Shown here piece by piece: positions 1-9,076 of a stretch of DNA of 64,000 bases; positions within the stretch are counted from its first letter, which is position 1; each line of letters begins with the position of its first letter. The DNA is from Hydrogenophaga sp. Root209 (GTDB lineage Bacteria; Pseudomonadota; Gammaproteobacteria; Burkholderiales; Burkholderiaceae_C): the NCBI RefSeq assembly GCF_001428625.1, contig NZ_LMIE01000003.1:63378-127377 (forward strand), read 5' to 3'. The notes beneath the pieces were generated by a model. That model did not search any database. It was not told where the DNA came from and worked only from the letters and a program-made list of their open reading frames with translations. The translations under genes and the position numbers were made by a program.

Positions 1-1
1 C

Positions 2-1228
2 AAGGACCTGAAGGGCAACAAGGACCCGACCGGCAAGCACCTGTTCGTCGAATTCGTCGAGACGGTCAAGAAGTCCGGTGCGGGCTATGTGTCGTACATG
101 TGGCCCAAGCCAGGCAGCGAAGCACCGGTGCAGAAGGTGTCCTATGTGAAGGGTTTCGCGCCCTGGGGCTGGGTGATCGGTTCGGGCGTGTACGTGGACA
201 CCGTGACGGCGACCATCTGGGAACGCACCCTGATGATGGGTCTGAGCTCGCTCGCGCTGGCCGTGCTGCTGTTGGTGGCGGGTCTGGTGGTCGCGCGCAG
301 CATCCTCAGGCAGCTCGGCGGTGAGCCGAGCCACGCCGCCGCCATCACCGACCGCATCGCACAGGGCGACCTGAGCGTGAGCATCGACCTCAAGCCCGGC
401 GACACGCACAGCCTGCTGCACGGCCTGCGCGCGATGCGCGACAACATGGCCGGCATCGTCGGCCGCGTTCGCCAGGGCAGCGAGTCGGTGGCGCTGGCCA
501 GCAACGAGATCGCACAGGGCAACCACGACCTGAGCGCGCGCACCGAAAGCCAAGCCAGCGCGCTGGAGCAGACCGCCGCCAGCATGGAAGAACTGGGCAG
601 CACGGTGCGCCAGAACGCCGACAACGCGCGCCAGGCCAATGCGCTGGCGCAAAGCGCCTCGTCGGTCGCCGTGCAGGGCGGGGAAGTGGTTGGGCAGATG
701 GTCGACAAGATGCGCGCCATCAACGATTCCAGCAAGAAGATCGCGGACATCATTTCGGTCATCGACAGCATCGCGTTCCAGACCAACATCCTCGCGCTCA
801 ACGCCGCCGTGGAAGCGGCGCGCGCGGGCGAGCAGGGGCGCGGCTTTGCCGTGGTGGCGGGCGAAGTGCGCCTGCTGGCCGGGCGCAGCGCCGAGGCCGC
901 CAAGGAAATCAAGGGCCTGATCTCCGACAGCGTGGACCGCGTCGATCAAGGATCGGCCCTGGTGGACCAGGCGCGCAACACCATGAACGAGGTGGTGCAG
1001 AGCATCCGCCGCGTCACCGACATCGTGGGCGAGATCAGCTCGGCCAGCACCGAACAGAGCAGCGCGGTGGCGCAAGTGGGCGAGGCCGTCACCCAGATGG
1101 ACCAGAGCACGCAGCAGAACGCCGCCATGGTCGAGCAGATCGCCTCGGCCGCCAGCGGCCTCAAGAGCCAGGCCAACGAGCTGGTGCAGACGGTCGCGAC
1201 CTTCAAGCTGGCTGCAGCGCTGGCCTGA
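2..1228 (+). CDS. Methyl-accepting chemotaxis protein, 5' end outside window
   Basis: This is an inner-membrane chemoreceptor that would sense a periplasmic ligand and control CheA through CheW. The reading frame is open from base 2, so the N-terminus lies outside the window. The visible part starts in the last third of a Cache-type sensor ([11 protein letters not shown], then [14 protein letters not shown]), followed by one membrane segment near 229-306, a HAMP region and a full signalling domain. The conserved hairpin tip is at about 745-915 ([20 protein letters not shown]). There is no C-terminal CheR-binding pentapeptide; the protein ends [10 protein letters not shown]. The downstream gene is convergent. 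Receptor identity is secure; the ligand is unknown. Confidence 0.93.
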   Translation, partial: KDLKGNKDPTGKHLFVEFVETVKKSGAGYVSYMWPKPGSEAPVQKVSYVKGFAPWGWVIGSGVYVDTVTATIWERTLMMGLSSLALAVLLLVAGLVVARSILRQLGGEPSHAAAITDRIAQGDLSVSIDLKPGDTHSLLHGLRAMRDNMAGIVGRVRQGSESVALASNEIAQGNHDLSARTESQASALEQTAASMEELGSTVRQNADNARQANALAQSASSVAVQGGEVVGQMVDKMRAINDSSKKIADIISVIDSIAFQTNILALNAAVEAARAGEQGRGFAVVAGEVRLLAGRSAEAAKEIKGLISDSVDRVDQGSALVDQARNTMNEVVQSIRRVTDIVGEISSASTEQSSAVAQVGEAVTQMDQSTQQNAAMVEQIASAASGLKSQANELVQTVATFKLAAALA

Positions 1229-1284
1229 GACCGGCGCGCAGAGAGCCGCCACGAAGAAGTGACGGCAAACGGCGGGCCACGCCT

Positions 1285-1371
1285 TCAGTCGGCGCGAATG
1301 CCGTTGGCTCGGAGCACCGGCTGCCAGTACCGCTGCGCCGCCGCCCAGTAGCGTGTTCCGCGTGGATCGAA
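1285..1371 (-). pseudogene. Possible C-terminal remnant of a Bug/TctC binding-protein gene
   Basis: Between the chemoreceptor and the methyltransferase, the minus strand reads FDPRGTRYWAAAQ followed by RYWQPVLRANGIRAD and a stop. This resembles the last helix of tripartite tricarboxylate transporter binding proteins, which commonly end in an aromatic-rich helix followed by a short tail of the type seen here. No start codon or upstream body of such a gene exists; the sequence upstream in this frame runs directly into the methyltransferase end. The likeliest reading is the tail of a deleted Bug gene. The match is by eye over 28 residues only, so chance resemblance is possible. Confidence 0.35.
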
Positions 1372-1375
1372 TGTT

Positions 1376-2251
1376 TCATGGCGCCGCCTCGGGGCGGCGT
1401 CCCGCCGTCAACAGCAGCTCGTTGGGACCTTCCCAACCTGTCTGCGTGGTGAATGCCTGCAACCGATCCCGCATCTCGCTCCAGGCCGCTTCGGCCGACG
1501 CCGCGTCGAGATGACCGAGGATCTGCAGGATGGGACTCGCCGAGCTGCGAACGAAGGCGAGGTAATGCTCGACCGAGGGCAGGCGGAACACCGCATCGAC
1601 TGCCGTTGTCGCGACGTCCTGGAATCCGGCTGATCTGAAGAGTGCGTCGATCCGGCCCGGCTGGCCCAGGCTGAGCAGCCCCCCGGGTGAAAAAGGGTCG
1701 CGCGCCGGCAGGCCCGCGTGCTTGAGCGCCGTCGACATGAGGATCGTCAGGCAAGGATTCTTTTCAGGGCGGGAGAACACCATCGTGCACACGCCACCAC
1801 CGGGCCTCAGCGCGCGATGCATCTCGCGCAACCCCCGCAGCGGATCGGGAAAGAACATCAGCCCGAGCCGACATACCGCGGCATCGAAGGAGGCCTCGGC
1901 GACGCCCAGATCTTCGCCATCGGCCACCCGGGTCTGGACATGGCCGAAGCCGGCGCGGACCGCGTTGTCCCGAGCCAGCGCCACGATCGCCGGCGACAGA
2001 TCGGTGGCGAGCACGCGGCCCTGTGGGCCGACCTGCGCCGCGATGTCAAGGGTCTGGTCGCCCGCCCCGGCCGCGACGTCGAGCACGCGCGAGCCCGCCG
2101 TCACCCCGGCCATGCGGCACATGGCATCGGTCGGCTTGCGCAGCCATGCGCGGATGTCCGCCGCGTGCGCGTTCCAGCCCGCAGCGGCCGTGTCCCACTG
2201 AATGCGCATGCCCGCCTTGAAGGCCTGTCCGTCGGTGATGGATGAGTTCAT
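1376..2251 (-). CDS. SAM-dependent class I methyltransferase
   Basis: A 291-residue cytoplasmic protein with a Rossmann-like methyltransferase fold. Motif I is VLDVAAGAGDQTLDIAAQVG at about residues 58-77, with an acidic residue ending the next strand (VLATDLSPAIVALA). The post-I segment RVADGEDLGVAEASFDAAVC matches the UbiE/Methyltransf_11 arrangement. The substrate cannot be read from sequence; UbiE-like enzymes act on quinones, but this copy is isolated from ubiquinone genes. It is divergent from the LysR gene at 2314, with 62 bases between, so the LysR protein may regulate it. The start is the ATG at 2251, close to that shared control region. Confidence 0.85.
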   Translation of the reverse strand: MNSSITDGQAFKAGMRIQWDTAAAGWNAHAADIRAWLRKPTDAMCRMAGVTAGSRVLDVAAGAGDQTLDIAAQVGPQGRVLATDLSPAIVALARDNAVRAGFGHVQTRVADGEDLGVAEASFDAAVCRLGLMFFPDPLRGLREMHRALRPGGGVCTMVFSRPEKNPCLTILMSTALKHAGLPARDPFSPGGLLSLGQPGRIDALFRSAGFQDVATTAVDAVFRLPSVEHYLAFVRSSASPILQILGHLDAASAEAAWSEMRDRLQAFTTQTGWEGPNELLLTAGRRPEAAP

Positions 2252-2274
2252 GCCGTCAGCTTAGGCTCACAGGC

Positions 2275-2294
2275 TTTGCAGCGTAAGGCGCAAA
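2275..2294. promoter_or_regulatory. Candidate LysR operator in divergent region
   Basis: The inverted repeat TTTGC-N10-GCAAA sits between the divergent methyltransferase and LysR genes. Its arm length and spacing fit a T-N11-A type LysR site. Functional assignment is inference from position and symmetry. Confidence 0.4.
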
Positions 2295-2313
2295 ACTGCA
2301 CAATGGGGCCGCA

Positions 2314-3225
2314 ATGGCGCATACCCCCCACAGCTTCGACTGGGACGACCTCAAGCATCTGCTTGCCGTCGCGCGCCACGGCAGCACGCTGGCGGCAGGT
2401 CGTGCGCTGGGCGTCGATCAGTCGACGGTGCAGCGACGGCTCGTCGAGCTCGAAAGGCGCATCGGGCAAGCGCTGGTGCAGCGCGAGCCGAGCGGGTATC
2501 GCCTGACCGAGTTCGGGCAGGCGCTGCTGCCACACGCCGAGCGCGTCGAGCACGCCGTGACGGCGTTCGAGCAACAGATCGCGACCGCCACCGCCGACGT
2601 GGCTGGCGTCATCCGCGTGACCTGTCCCGAACCCATCGTGTTCCGGATCACGCAATCGACCTTGCTGGAACGGTTCCACGCACTGCATCCGGCGTTGCAG
2701 GTGCATTTCGTCATGAGCGACAAATACATCGACCTGATGAAAGGCGAAGCCGACGTGGCCCTTCGCTCCGGCGACACCGATGACGGCGAGCTCGTCGGAC
2801 GAAAGATCGGCGACTCGATCTGGGCGATCTACGCCAGCCGGGCGTACATCGAGCGCCATGGCCGACCGGAAAGAATCGAAGATCTGGCGCAGCACGCGCT
2901 GGTCGGGTTCGACGACACGATGGCCAGGCACCGAATCGCCGCGTGGCTGCACAAGGTCGCGCCGAACGCCACCCTGGTCGCGCGCAGCAACAGCGTGTTG
3001 GGCCTGGTTTACTCGGCCAAGGCGGGGGTCGGCGTGGCGCCCCTGCCCATTGCCCTGGGCGATGCTGAACCGGATCTCGTTCGAGTGATCGAGCCCGTCG
3101 CGGAACTCACCCGCATCTGGCGCGTGCTGACGACGCCGGAATTGCGGCGCACGCCGCGTGTGTCCGCGTTCTTCGATTTCATCGTCAGCGAAATCGAGAC
3201 ACTTCGACCGATCATCACGGGCTGA
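2314..3225 (+). CDS. LysR-family transcriptional regulator
   Basis: A 303-residue LysR-type regulator. The N-terminal winged helix-turn-helix is at about residues 8-67 (FDWDDLKHLLAVARHGSTLA, recognition helix around VDQSTVQRRLVELERRIG). The effector-binding domain follows from about residue 90. The length is typical. The gene is divergent from the methyltransferase at 1376-2251, which is the most likely target besides itself. The effector cannot be predicted. The start ATG at 2314 places the HTH at the normal distance from the N-terminus. It ends four bases before the convergent MarR gene. Confidence 0.92.
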   Translation: MAHTPHSFDWDDLKHLLAVARHGSTLAAGRALGVDQSTVQRRLVELERRIGQALVQREPSGYRLTEFGQALLPHAERVEHAVTAFEQQIATATADVAGVIRVTCPEPIVFRITQSTLLERFHALHPALQVHFVMSDKYIDLMKGEADVALRSGDTDDGELVGRKIGDSIWAIYASRAYIERHGRPERIEDLAQHALVGFDDTMARHRIAAWLHKVAPNATLVARSNSVLGLVYSAKAGVGVAPLPIALGDAEPDLVRVIEPVAELTRIWRVLTTPELRRTPRVSAFFDFIVSEIETLRPIITG

Positions 3226-3229
3226 GGTT

Positions 3230-3742
3230 TCACTCCCCGCCGTCCTGCGGCAGCGGCGCTTCGGGCGTCGCCGCCACCATGCGGCTGGCCTGCGCCTGCA
3301 ACATGTCCACCATGGCGTCGAGTTGCTGGCGCTCAGCGGGCCCCAGCCCCGAGGCCAGCTCGCGATTGATCGCCGCCACGCGCGGAAAGATCGCACCATA
3401 CAGGCGCCGCCCTTCCTCGGACAGGAACACGTGCACCTCGCGCCGGTCCGAGGGCTTGGGCTGGCGCACGACCAGCTTTTTCGACGCCAGCGTGGTCAGC
3501 GTGCGCGAGGTGCGCGCCCGGTCGAGCATGGCGTGTTCGGCCAGTTGCGACGACATGGCTCCCTCGCGCTCGGCCAGGAACGACAGGATGCGCCACTCGC
3601 GCCGCGTGATGCCGAACTCCGATTCGCACATGTGCACCACCAGGCGGCCCGCCGTGATGTGGATGCGGTAAAGCCGGTACAGCAGCAGGTCGGCCTGGTG
3701 CTGCGGCTCGATCAGTCGGTCGTGAGAGCTTGTGTCCGGCAT
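3230..3742 (-). CDS. MarR-family transcriptional regulator
   Basis: A 170-residue winged-helix regulator when started at the ATG at 3742 (MPDTSSHDRLIEPQHQADLL). Upstream in-frame starts would read into the control region and over the divergent gene, so they were rejected. The HTH is around EREGAMSSQLAEHAMLDRAR, and the wing contains PSDRREVHVFLSEEGRRL, a classic MarR signature with the DxR motif. It is divergent from the Bug-Bug-sulfatase-SulP operon starting at 3843, so it probably controls that operon, perhaps by releasing DNA when it binds an aromatic or sulfated ligand. The target assignment is inference. Confidence 0.9.
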   Translation of the reverse strand: MPDTSSHDRLIEPQHQADLLLYRLYRIHITAGRLVVHMCESEFGITRREWRILSFLAEREGAMSSQLAEHAMLDRARTSRTLTTLASKKLVVRQPKPSDRREVHVFLSEEGRRLYGAIFPRVAAINRELASGLGPAERQQLDAMVDMLQAQASRMVAATPEAPLPQDGGE

Positions 3743-3758
3743 GTAGGGAAAACACCCG

Positions 3759-3784
3759 CAATGATTGATTTCTGCAATTGATTG
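3759..3784. promoter_or_regulatory. Tandem CAAT/ATTG palindromes, candidate MarR operator
   Basis: Two similar short palindromes, CAATGATTG at 3759 and CAATTGATTG at 3775, lie 16 bases apart in an AT-rich patch between the divergent marR-like and Bug genes. Position and repetition suggest a MarR binding region overlapping the promoters. The regulator-site link is inference. Confidence 0.4.
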
Positions 3785-3842
3785 TGCGTGCATAGCATGG
3801 TGGGCTGCACCGGGAATCACCCGACAACCCAGGAGACACAAC

Positions 3843-4805
3843 ATGCAAGCACGGTGGATGGCGGGCACCTGCCTGGCCCTTGCGGCCCTGGTCAATCCTT
3901 TGAGTGGTTTCGCGCAGGACAAGCCGCCGCTGAAGATCGTGGTGGGCTTTCCGCCGGGCGGCTCGGCCGACACGCTGGCGCGGCTGCTCGGCGAGGCACT
4001 GCGCAACGATTTCAGCCCCGTCGTGGTGGAGAACCGCCCCGGCGCGGGCGGCCGCATTGCGCTGCAACAGGTCAAGCGCTCAGCACCCGACGGGCAGACC
4101 GTGATCGTGCTGCCCAGCGGCCCCATGGTGCTCTTCCCCCATGTCTACAAGAAACTGGACTACGACGCGGTGGCGGACTTCACGCCGGTTTCCCTGCTGG
4201 CGCGCTTTCAGTTCGGCGTGGTGGCCGGGCCGGCCAGCACGGCGAAGAACGCGAAGGACATGATTGCGCAGGCCAAGGCGCAACCCGGGAAGGCGACCTA
4301 CGGCACGCCGGGCCTGGGCACGCTGCCGCACTTCATGGGCGTGTTGTTCGAACAGAAAGCAGGCGCTTCGCTCAACCATGTTCCGTTCCAGGGCGGCGGT
4401 CCGGCCAACACCGCGCTGCTGGGCGGGCACATCGACTACAAGTTCGACGTGGTGTCCGAGACCGCCGAGCTGCACCGCTCGGGCAAGGTGCGCATCATTG
4501 CCGTCACGGGCAGCCAGCGCGATCCGCAGGTGCCCGAGGTGCCCACCTTGAAAGAAGCGGGCATCGACATGGACGCCACCGCCTGGTTTGCCATGTATGG
4601 CCCGGCCGGGCTCAGCCCCGGCGTGCTCGCGCGCCTCAACACCGCTGTGGCCAGTGCCATGCAGCGGCCCGAGATGCGCGAGCGCATGCGCGGCCTGGGC
4701 TACGACCCGGTGGGCTCCACGCCGGGCGAACTGGCCGCCGAACAGAAATCCGACCTGAAACGCTGGGAAGCCCCGATCAAGGCCACCGGCGTGCAACTTG
4801 ACTGA
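3843..4805 (+). CDS. Bug/TctC-family periplasmic solute-binding protein
   Basis: A 320-residue tripartite tricarboxylate transporter binding protein. It has a Sec signal peptide (residues 1-24, ending near SGFAQ) and the family signature IVVGFPPGGSADTLAR, then VVVENRPGAGGRIA. Such proteins capture carboxylated or other small acids in the periplasm and normally serve a TctA/TctB membrane pair, none of which is nearby. I chose the ATG at 3843 because AGGAGA lies just upstream and the signal peptide begins there; earlier in-frame starts fall in the control region. It heads a probable operon with a second Bug gene, a sulfatase and a SulP permease, so a sulfated organic acid is a reasonable ligand guess. 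Confidence 0.9.
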   Translation: MQARWMAGTCLALAALVNPLSGFAQDKPPLKIVVGFPPGGSADTLARLLGEALRNDFSPVVVENRPGAGGRIALQQVKRSAPDGQTVIVLPSGPMVLFPHVYKKLDYDAVADFTPVSLLARFQFGVVAGPASTAKNAKDMIAQAKAQPGKATYGTPGLGTLPHFMGVLFEQKAGASLNHVPFQGGGPANTALLGGHIDYKFDVVSETAELHRSGKVRIIAVTGSQRDPQVPEVPTLKEAGIDMDATAWFAMYGPAGLSPGVLARLNTAVASAMQRPEMRERMRGLGYDPVGSTPGELAAEQKSDLKRWEAPIKATGVQLD

Positions 4806-4830
4806 TCGACCTCTGAAAGAAATACCACCG

Positions 4831-5823
4831 ATGAACACCCTCTGCATCTCGCGCCGCCGTCTGGGCGCATTCGCATCCCTCACGCTGGCCGCCGGTCTTG
4901 CACTGGGCACCACCACCGCCTTCGGCCAGGACAGCTACCCGAACAAGCCGGTGCGCTTCGTCAACAACTTCCCCGCTGGCGGCCCGTCCGATCTGCTGGC
5001 CCGCTCCGTGGCTGCGGTGCTGCAGGACACGCTCAAACAGCCCTTCGTGGTCGAGAACAAGGCCGGCGCGGCCGGCAACATCGGCGCGGCCGACGTGGCC
5101 AAGAGTGCGGCCGATGGCTACACCGTGCTGTTCGGCATCGACACCATCTTCACCGTCAACCCGCACCTCTACCCAACGATGCCGTTCAAGCGCAGCGACT
5201 TCAAACCGGTGGTGGTGATGGCTTCGTCCGGTCTGCTGGTGGGCGTGAACCCCGCCACCGGCATCAAGGACCTCGCCGGCATGATCCAGGCCGCCAGGAC
5301 CAAGGGCCTGAACTTCAGCTCGGCCGGCAGCGGCAGCCCGGGCCACCTCGCGGTGGAAGTGATCAAGGAAGCCACGCAGGCCAGGATCACCCACGTGCCC
5401 TACCGCGGCAACACGCCGGCCGTGACCGCCGTGCTTTCGGGCGAGGTCGACGGCGGCGTGCTCGCCACACCCGGCATGCTGCCGCACGTGCAGGCCGGCA
5501 AGATCACCGCGCTGGCTGTCACCAGCCGTCAGCGCTCGCGCCTGGCGCCCGAGCTGCCGACGGTGAGTGAAGCCGGCCTCAAGGCGCTGGAGCAGGAAGT
5601 GCTCTACCTGGTGATGGCGCCCGCCGCCACGCCCGACGCGGTGGTGCAGGCGCTGCAGAAACACATCATCGACGCGCTCAAACGCCCCGACCTGCAGACC
5701 CGCATGGCCACCCTCGACCTGTTCTTCGAAGGCCTCACCGGTGCGCAGGCCGGCCAGCGCATCGACGCGCTCTACAACCGTTACGGCCCGATCGTGAAAG
5801 CCACCGGCATGAAGGTGGAGTGA
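4831..5823 (+). CDS. Second Bug/TctC-family periplasmic solute-binding protein
   Basis: A 330-residue binding protein of the same family as its neighbour but clearly divergent from it. The N-terminus carries SRRRLGAFASLTLAAG, a twin-arginine-like or Sec signal ending near TAFGQ. Family signatures are VRFVNNFPAGGPSDLLARS and VVENKAGAAGNIGAADVAKS. The start at 4831 gives a proper signal peptide; an earlier in-frame start at 4798 would overlap the previous gene and add an unrelated leader. It lies 25 bases after the first Bug gene and 7 bases before the sulfatase, so co-transcription is very likely. Two binding proteins in one operon suggest either two ligands or one ligand and its desulfated product. 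Confidence 0.9.
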   Translation: MNTLCISRRRLGAFASLTLAAGLALGTTTAFGQDSYPNKPVRFVNNFPAGGPSDLLARSVAAVLQDTLKQPFVVENKAGAAGNIGAADVAKSAADGYTVLFGIDTIFTVNPHLYPTMPFKRSDFKPVVVMASSGLLVGVNPATGIKDLAGMIQAARTKGLNFSSAGSGSPGHLAVEVIKEATQARITHVPYRGNTPAVTAVLSGEVDGGVLATPGMLPHVQAGKITALAVTSRQRSRLAPELPTVSEAGLKALEQEVLYLVMAPAATPDAVVQALQKHIIDALKRPDLQTRMATLDLFFEGLTGAQAGQRIDALYNRYGPIVKATGMKVE

Positions 5824-5830
5824 GTCGTTC

Positions 5831-7159
5831 ATGACCCAGCGCCCCAACATCATCTACATCGTCTGCGACGACCTCGGCTATGCCGACCTCGGCTGCTACG
5901 GCGGGCGCAAGGCCGACTTCGGCGCCGTCTCGCCGAACATCGACCGCCTGGCCCAGGGTGGCGTGAAGTTCACGCAGGGCTATGCCAACTCGCCGGTGTG
6001 CTCGCCCACGCGCTTCGCGCTCATCACCATGCGCTACCAGTACCGGTTGCGCGGCGCGATGGAAGAACCGATCAACAGCCGCAGCAAGGGCAGCACCACG
6101 CTGGGCCTGCCACCCGAGGTGCCCACCCTGCCCTCGCTGTTGAAGAAGGCCGGCTACCACACGGCCCTCATCGGCAAGTGGCACCTGGGCTACCCGCCTT
6201 CGTTCGGGCCGCTGCGCTCGGGCTACGACGCATTCTTCGGCATCATGGCCGGCGGCGTGGACTACTTCACCCACTGCTCGTCCAGCGGCGAACACGACCT
6301 CTACATCGACGAAGACGAACACCACGAAGTGGGCTACCTCACCGACGTGCTCTCGCAGCGCGCGGTCGATCACATTCACCAGCGCGCGGCCGATGCGAAA
6401 GCCGGCCAACCCTTTCTGCTCAGCCTGCACTACACCGCGCCGCACTGGCCCTGGGAGACGCGCGACGACGCTCACGTGGCCTCCGACGTGGCGAAGAACC
6501 TGTTCCACCTGCACGGCGGCGACGTGCAGACCTACCGCCGCATGATCCACCACATGGACGAAGGCATCGGCAAGCTGATGGCCGCGCTGCGCGAGCACGG
6601 ACTGGAAGACAACACGCTGGTCGTCTTCACCAGCGACAACGGCGGCGAGCGCTTCTCCGACAACTGGCCGCTGGTGGGCGGCAAGATGGACCTCACCGAA
6701 GGCGGCATCCGCGTGCCCTGGATCGCCCACTGGCCCGCCGCCATACCCGCCGGCACCGTGAGCACGCAGCACTGCATGACCATGGACTGGTCGGCCACTC
6801 TGCTGGACGCCGGCGGTGGCCAGGCCGATCCGGATTGGCCCCTGGACGGCGTGAGCCTGCTGGGGGTGCTGCGCGACCCCGCTCAGCAATTTGAACGACC
6901 GCTCTACTGGCGCATGAACCACCGCGGCCAGCGCGCGCTGCGCGAAGGCGAGTGGAAATACCTGCAGGTGGACGGGCACGAGTACCTGTTCAACATCGAC
7001 AAGGACGAGCGCGAGCGCGCCAACCTCGCCCCGCGCGAGCCCGAGCGGCTGGCGCGCATGCGCGCGCAGTGGCTGGCATGGAACGAGACCGTGCCGCCGA
7101 TCCCCGACGACGCCAGCGTGAGCCTGGGCTACTCCATGAAGGACATGCCCCAGCGCTGA
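5831..7159 (+). CDS. Type I (formylglycine) sulfatase
   Basis: A 442-residue sulfatase that would hydrolyse a sulfate ester to sulfate and an alcohol or phenol. The N-terminus has the metal-binding IVCDDLGYADLGCYGG. The formylglycine motif is C57-S-P-T-R61, so the cysteine-type maturase (FGE) is needed; none is encoded in the window. Further conserved parts are GKWHLG (Lys/His), FTSDNGGERFS (metal-binding Asp-Asn) and a C-terminal YLFNIDKDERE region. No signal peptide is visible, so the enzyme appears cytoplasmic. It sits 7 bases after a Bug gene and 29 before a SulP permease. Aryl versus alkyl sulfate substrate cannot be decided. Confidence 0.93.
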   Translation: MTQRPNIIYIVCDDLGYADLGCYGGRKADFGAVSPNIDRLAQGGVKFTQGYANSPVCSPTRFALITMRYQYRLRGAMEEPINSRSKGSTTLGLPPEVPTLPSLLKKAGYHTALIGKWHLGYPPSFGPLRSGYDAFFGIMAGGVDYFTHCSSSGEHDLYIDEDEHHEVGYLTDVLSQRAVDHIHQRAADAKAGQPFLLSLHYTAPHWPWETRDDAHVASDVAKNLFHLHGGDVQTYRRMIHHMDEGIGKLMAALREHGLEDNTLVVFTSDNGGERFSDNWPLVGGKMDLTEGGIRVPWIAHWPAAIPAGTVSTQHCMTMDWSATLLDAGGGQADPDWPLDGVSLLGVLRDPAQQFERPLYWRMNHRGQRALREGEWKYLQVDGHEYLFNIDKDERERANLAPREPERLARMRAQWLAWNETVPPIPDDASVSLGYSMKDMPQR

Positions 7160-7188
7160 GGCGGACACCACCCAAGTAGGATCGGGGT

Positions 7189-8850
7189 ATGTCCCGCGCC
7201 AAACGCCTGCTGCCCTTCCTCGCCTGGCCGCGCCCCGACGCGACCTTGTTGCGCGGCGAGGCCATGGCCGGACTCACCGTGGGCCTGATGGTGGTGCCGC
7301 AAGGCGTGGCCTACGCCGCGCTGGCCGGCATGCCGCTGATCACCGGCATCTACGCCTCGCTGCTGCCCGCGCTCATCGCGGTGCTGTTCAGCGCCTCGGT
7401 GCGCCTGTCGGTGGGGCCCACCGCGCTCACCTGCCTGCTCATCAGCGCCTCGCTCAGCGGCCTGGCCGAGCCGGGCAGCGCGCAGTGGATCGCGCTGGCC
7501 GTGTGGCTGGCACTGCTCAGCGGCCTGCTGCAGATCGTGCTGGGTTTTGCGCGCTTCGGCTGGTTGCTCAACCTGGTGAACTCACCCGTTCTCATGGCGT
7601 TCACCCAGGGCGCGGCGGTGCTCATCATTGCCTCACAGTTGCCGGCCCTGCTCGGGTTGGGCAGTTGGGACAGCCTGTCATGGCCTGCGCAGATGCATCT
7701 GCCCTCGCTCGCCTTCGGACTGGGCAGCCTTGCCGCGCTCATGCTGGCGCGGCGCTGGCGTCCGGGCTTTCCCACCGTGCTGGCGGTGGTGGTGGCCAGC
7801 GCCGCCATCAGTTACGGCGTGGGCTTTGAGGCAGCGGGTGGCGCGGTGATCGGCACGCTGCCGCAGGGCCTGCCCATGCCCTACCTGCCCACCTGGCCGG
7901 GCTGGAGCGTTCTCGGTCAGCTGGTGCTGCCCACGCTGGTGATCACGCTGGTGAGTTTTCTGGAGACGGCGTCCAGCGCCAAGGTCGACAGCGGGCAACG
8001 CGGCCAGCGCTGGGATCAGGATCAGGACCTGATCGGCCAGGGTCTGGCCAAGCTGGCCTCGGGGTTCTGTGGCGCGTTTCCCACCAGTTCGTCGTTCTCA
8101 CGCTCAGCGCTCAACCTGTACGCGGGGGCCAGGACCGGCTGGGCCACCGTGTTCTCGGTGGTGGTGGTCGTGGTGGCGCTGCTGGTGCTCACTCCGCTGC
8201 TGCATCACGTGCCGATGGCGGTGCTGGCGGCCATCGTGCTGGTGGCCATCCTGGGCCTCATCAAGCCGCGCGCCTTCGTGCAGCTGTGGACGGTGTCCCG
8301 GGTGGAGGCCGGCATCGCGGGCGTCACCTTCGCCGTGACCTTGCTGGCCGCGCCGCGCCTGTACTGGGGGGTTCTCGCGGGTGTGCTGATGGCACTCTCC
8401 CACTTCCTCTACCTGCGGCTGCACCCGCGCATCATCGAGGTTGGCCTGCACCCGGACGGCAGCCTGCGCGACCGCCACCTGTGGCTGCTGCCACCGCTGG
8501 CGCCCGACCTCTTCGCGCTGCGCATGGACGCCGCGCTCGATTTCGCCACCGCCAATGGTTTCGAGCGCGCGGTGGCCGAGCACATCGCGGCCCATCCCGG
8601 CACCCGCCACGTGATGTGGATCGCGCACCCCATCAACTGGATCGACGCCACTGGTGCCGAGGCCTTCGGTCGCCTGCGCGAGCACCTGGACGACCTGCGC
8701 ATCGAGCTGCATCTGGTGGGCATCAAGCTGCCGGTGGAGGAGGTTCTCAAGCGGGCCGGCTACCTGGACTCAGGTCCAAGGCTTCACCTCTACCGCACCG
8801 AAACCGAGGCGCTGCGCGCCACGCAGGCGCTGTCCAGCGCGGCCATCTGA
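7189..8850 (+). CDS. SulP-family anion (sulfate) permease with STAS domain
   Basis: A 553-residue inner-membrane transporter. The membrane part (about residues 1-410) starts with the SulP signature VAYAALAGMPLITGIYASLL and continues with about 10-12 hydrophobic segments. A cytoplasmic STAS domain occupies about residues 440-545 (HVMWIAHPINWIDATGAEAF). SulP proteins move sulfate, bicarbonate or dicarboxylates. Being last in the operon with a sulfatase, it may import the sulfate ester, or handle the sulfate released. A 226-base region without a gene follows, before the next operon, containing only short AT-richer patches that could be promoters. Confidence 0.9.
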   Translation: MSRAKRLLPFLAWPRPDATLLRGEAMAGLTVGLMVVPQGVAYAALAGMPLITGIYASLLPALIAVLFSASVRLSVGPTALTCLLISASLSGLAEPGSAQWIALAVWLALLSGLLQIVLGFARFGWLLNLVNSPVLMAFTQGAAVLIIASQLPALLGLGSWDSLSWPAQMHLPSLAFGLGSLAALMLARRWRPGFPTVLAVVVASAAISYGVGFEAAGGAVIGTLPQGLPMPYLPTWPGWSVLGQLVLPTLVITLVSFLETASSAKVDSGQRGQRWDQDQDLIGQGLAKLASGFCGAFPTSSSFSRSALNLYAGARTGWATVFSVVVVVVALLVLTPLLHHVPMAVLAAIVLVAILGLIKPRAFVQLWTVSRVEAGIAGVTFAVTLLAAPRLYWGVLAGVLMALSHFLYLRLHPRIIEVGLHPDGSLRDRHLWLLPPLAPDLFALRMDAALDFATANGFERAVAEHIAAHPGTRHVMWIAHPINWIDATGAEAFGRLREHLDDLRIELHLVGIKLPVEEVLKRAGYLDSGPRLHLYRTETEALRATQALSSAAI

Positions 8851-9076
8851 GCGTCCCGCCCGGCCAACGGGGTCAAGAAACGCACGGTTCGCGCCGATAT
8901 CTCGGCAGACCCCCGTCGTTGCCCTGCATGTTGGGGTCAAATGTGAACCGTTGCCGTTACCGTTGGCATGCACACGGTTGTGTCAGCCAGGATTAAGCAC
9001 CCGCGACGAACATGGCGCTGCGTGCCCCGAGCACCGCAATATCAGGGTTGAACAAAAAGTGCTTTCTGGAGCCTTG

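Noticed and set aside
5735-7171. A 478-codon minus-strand frame over the sulfatase
   Set aside because: Val/His/Arg-rich antisense shadow; the plus strand has the full sulfatase motif set.
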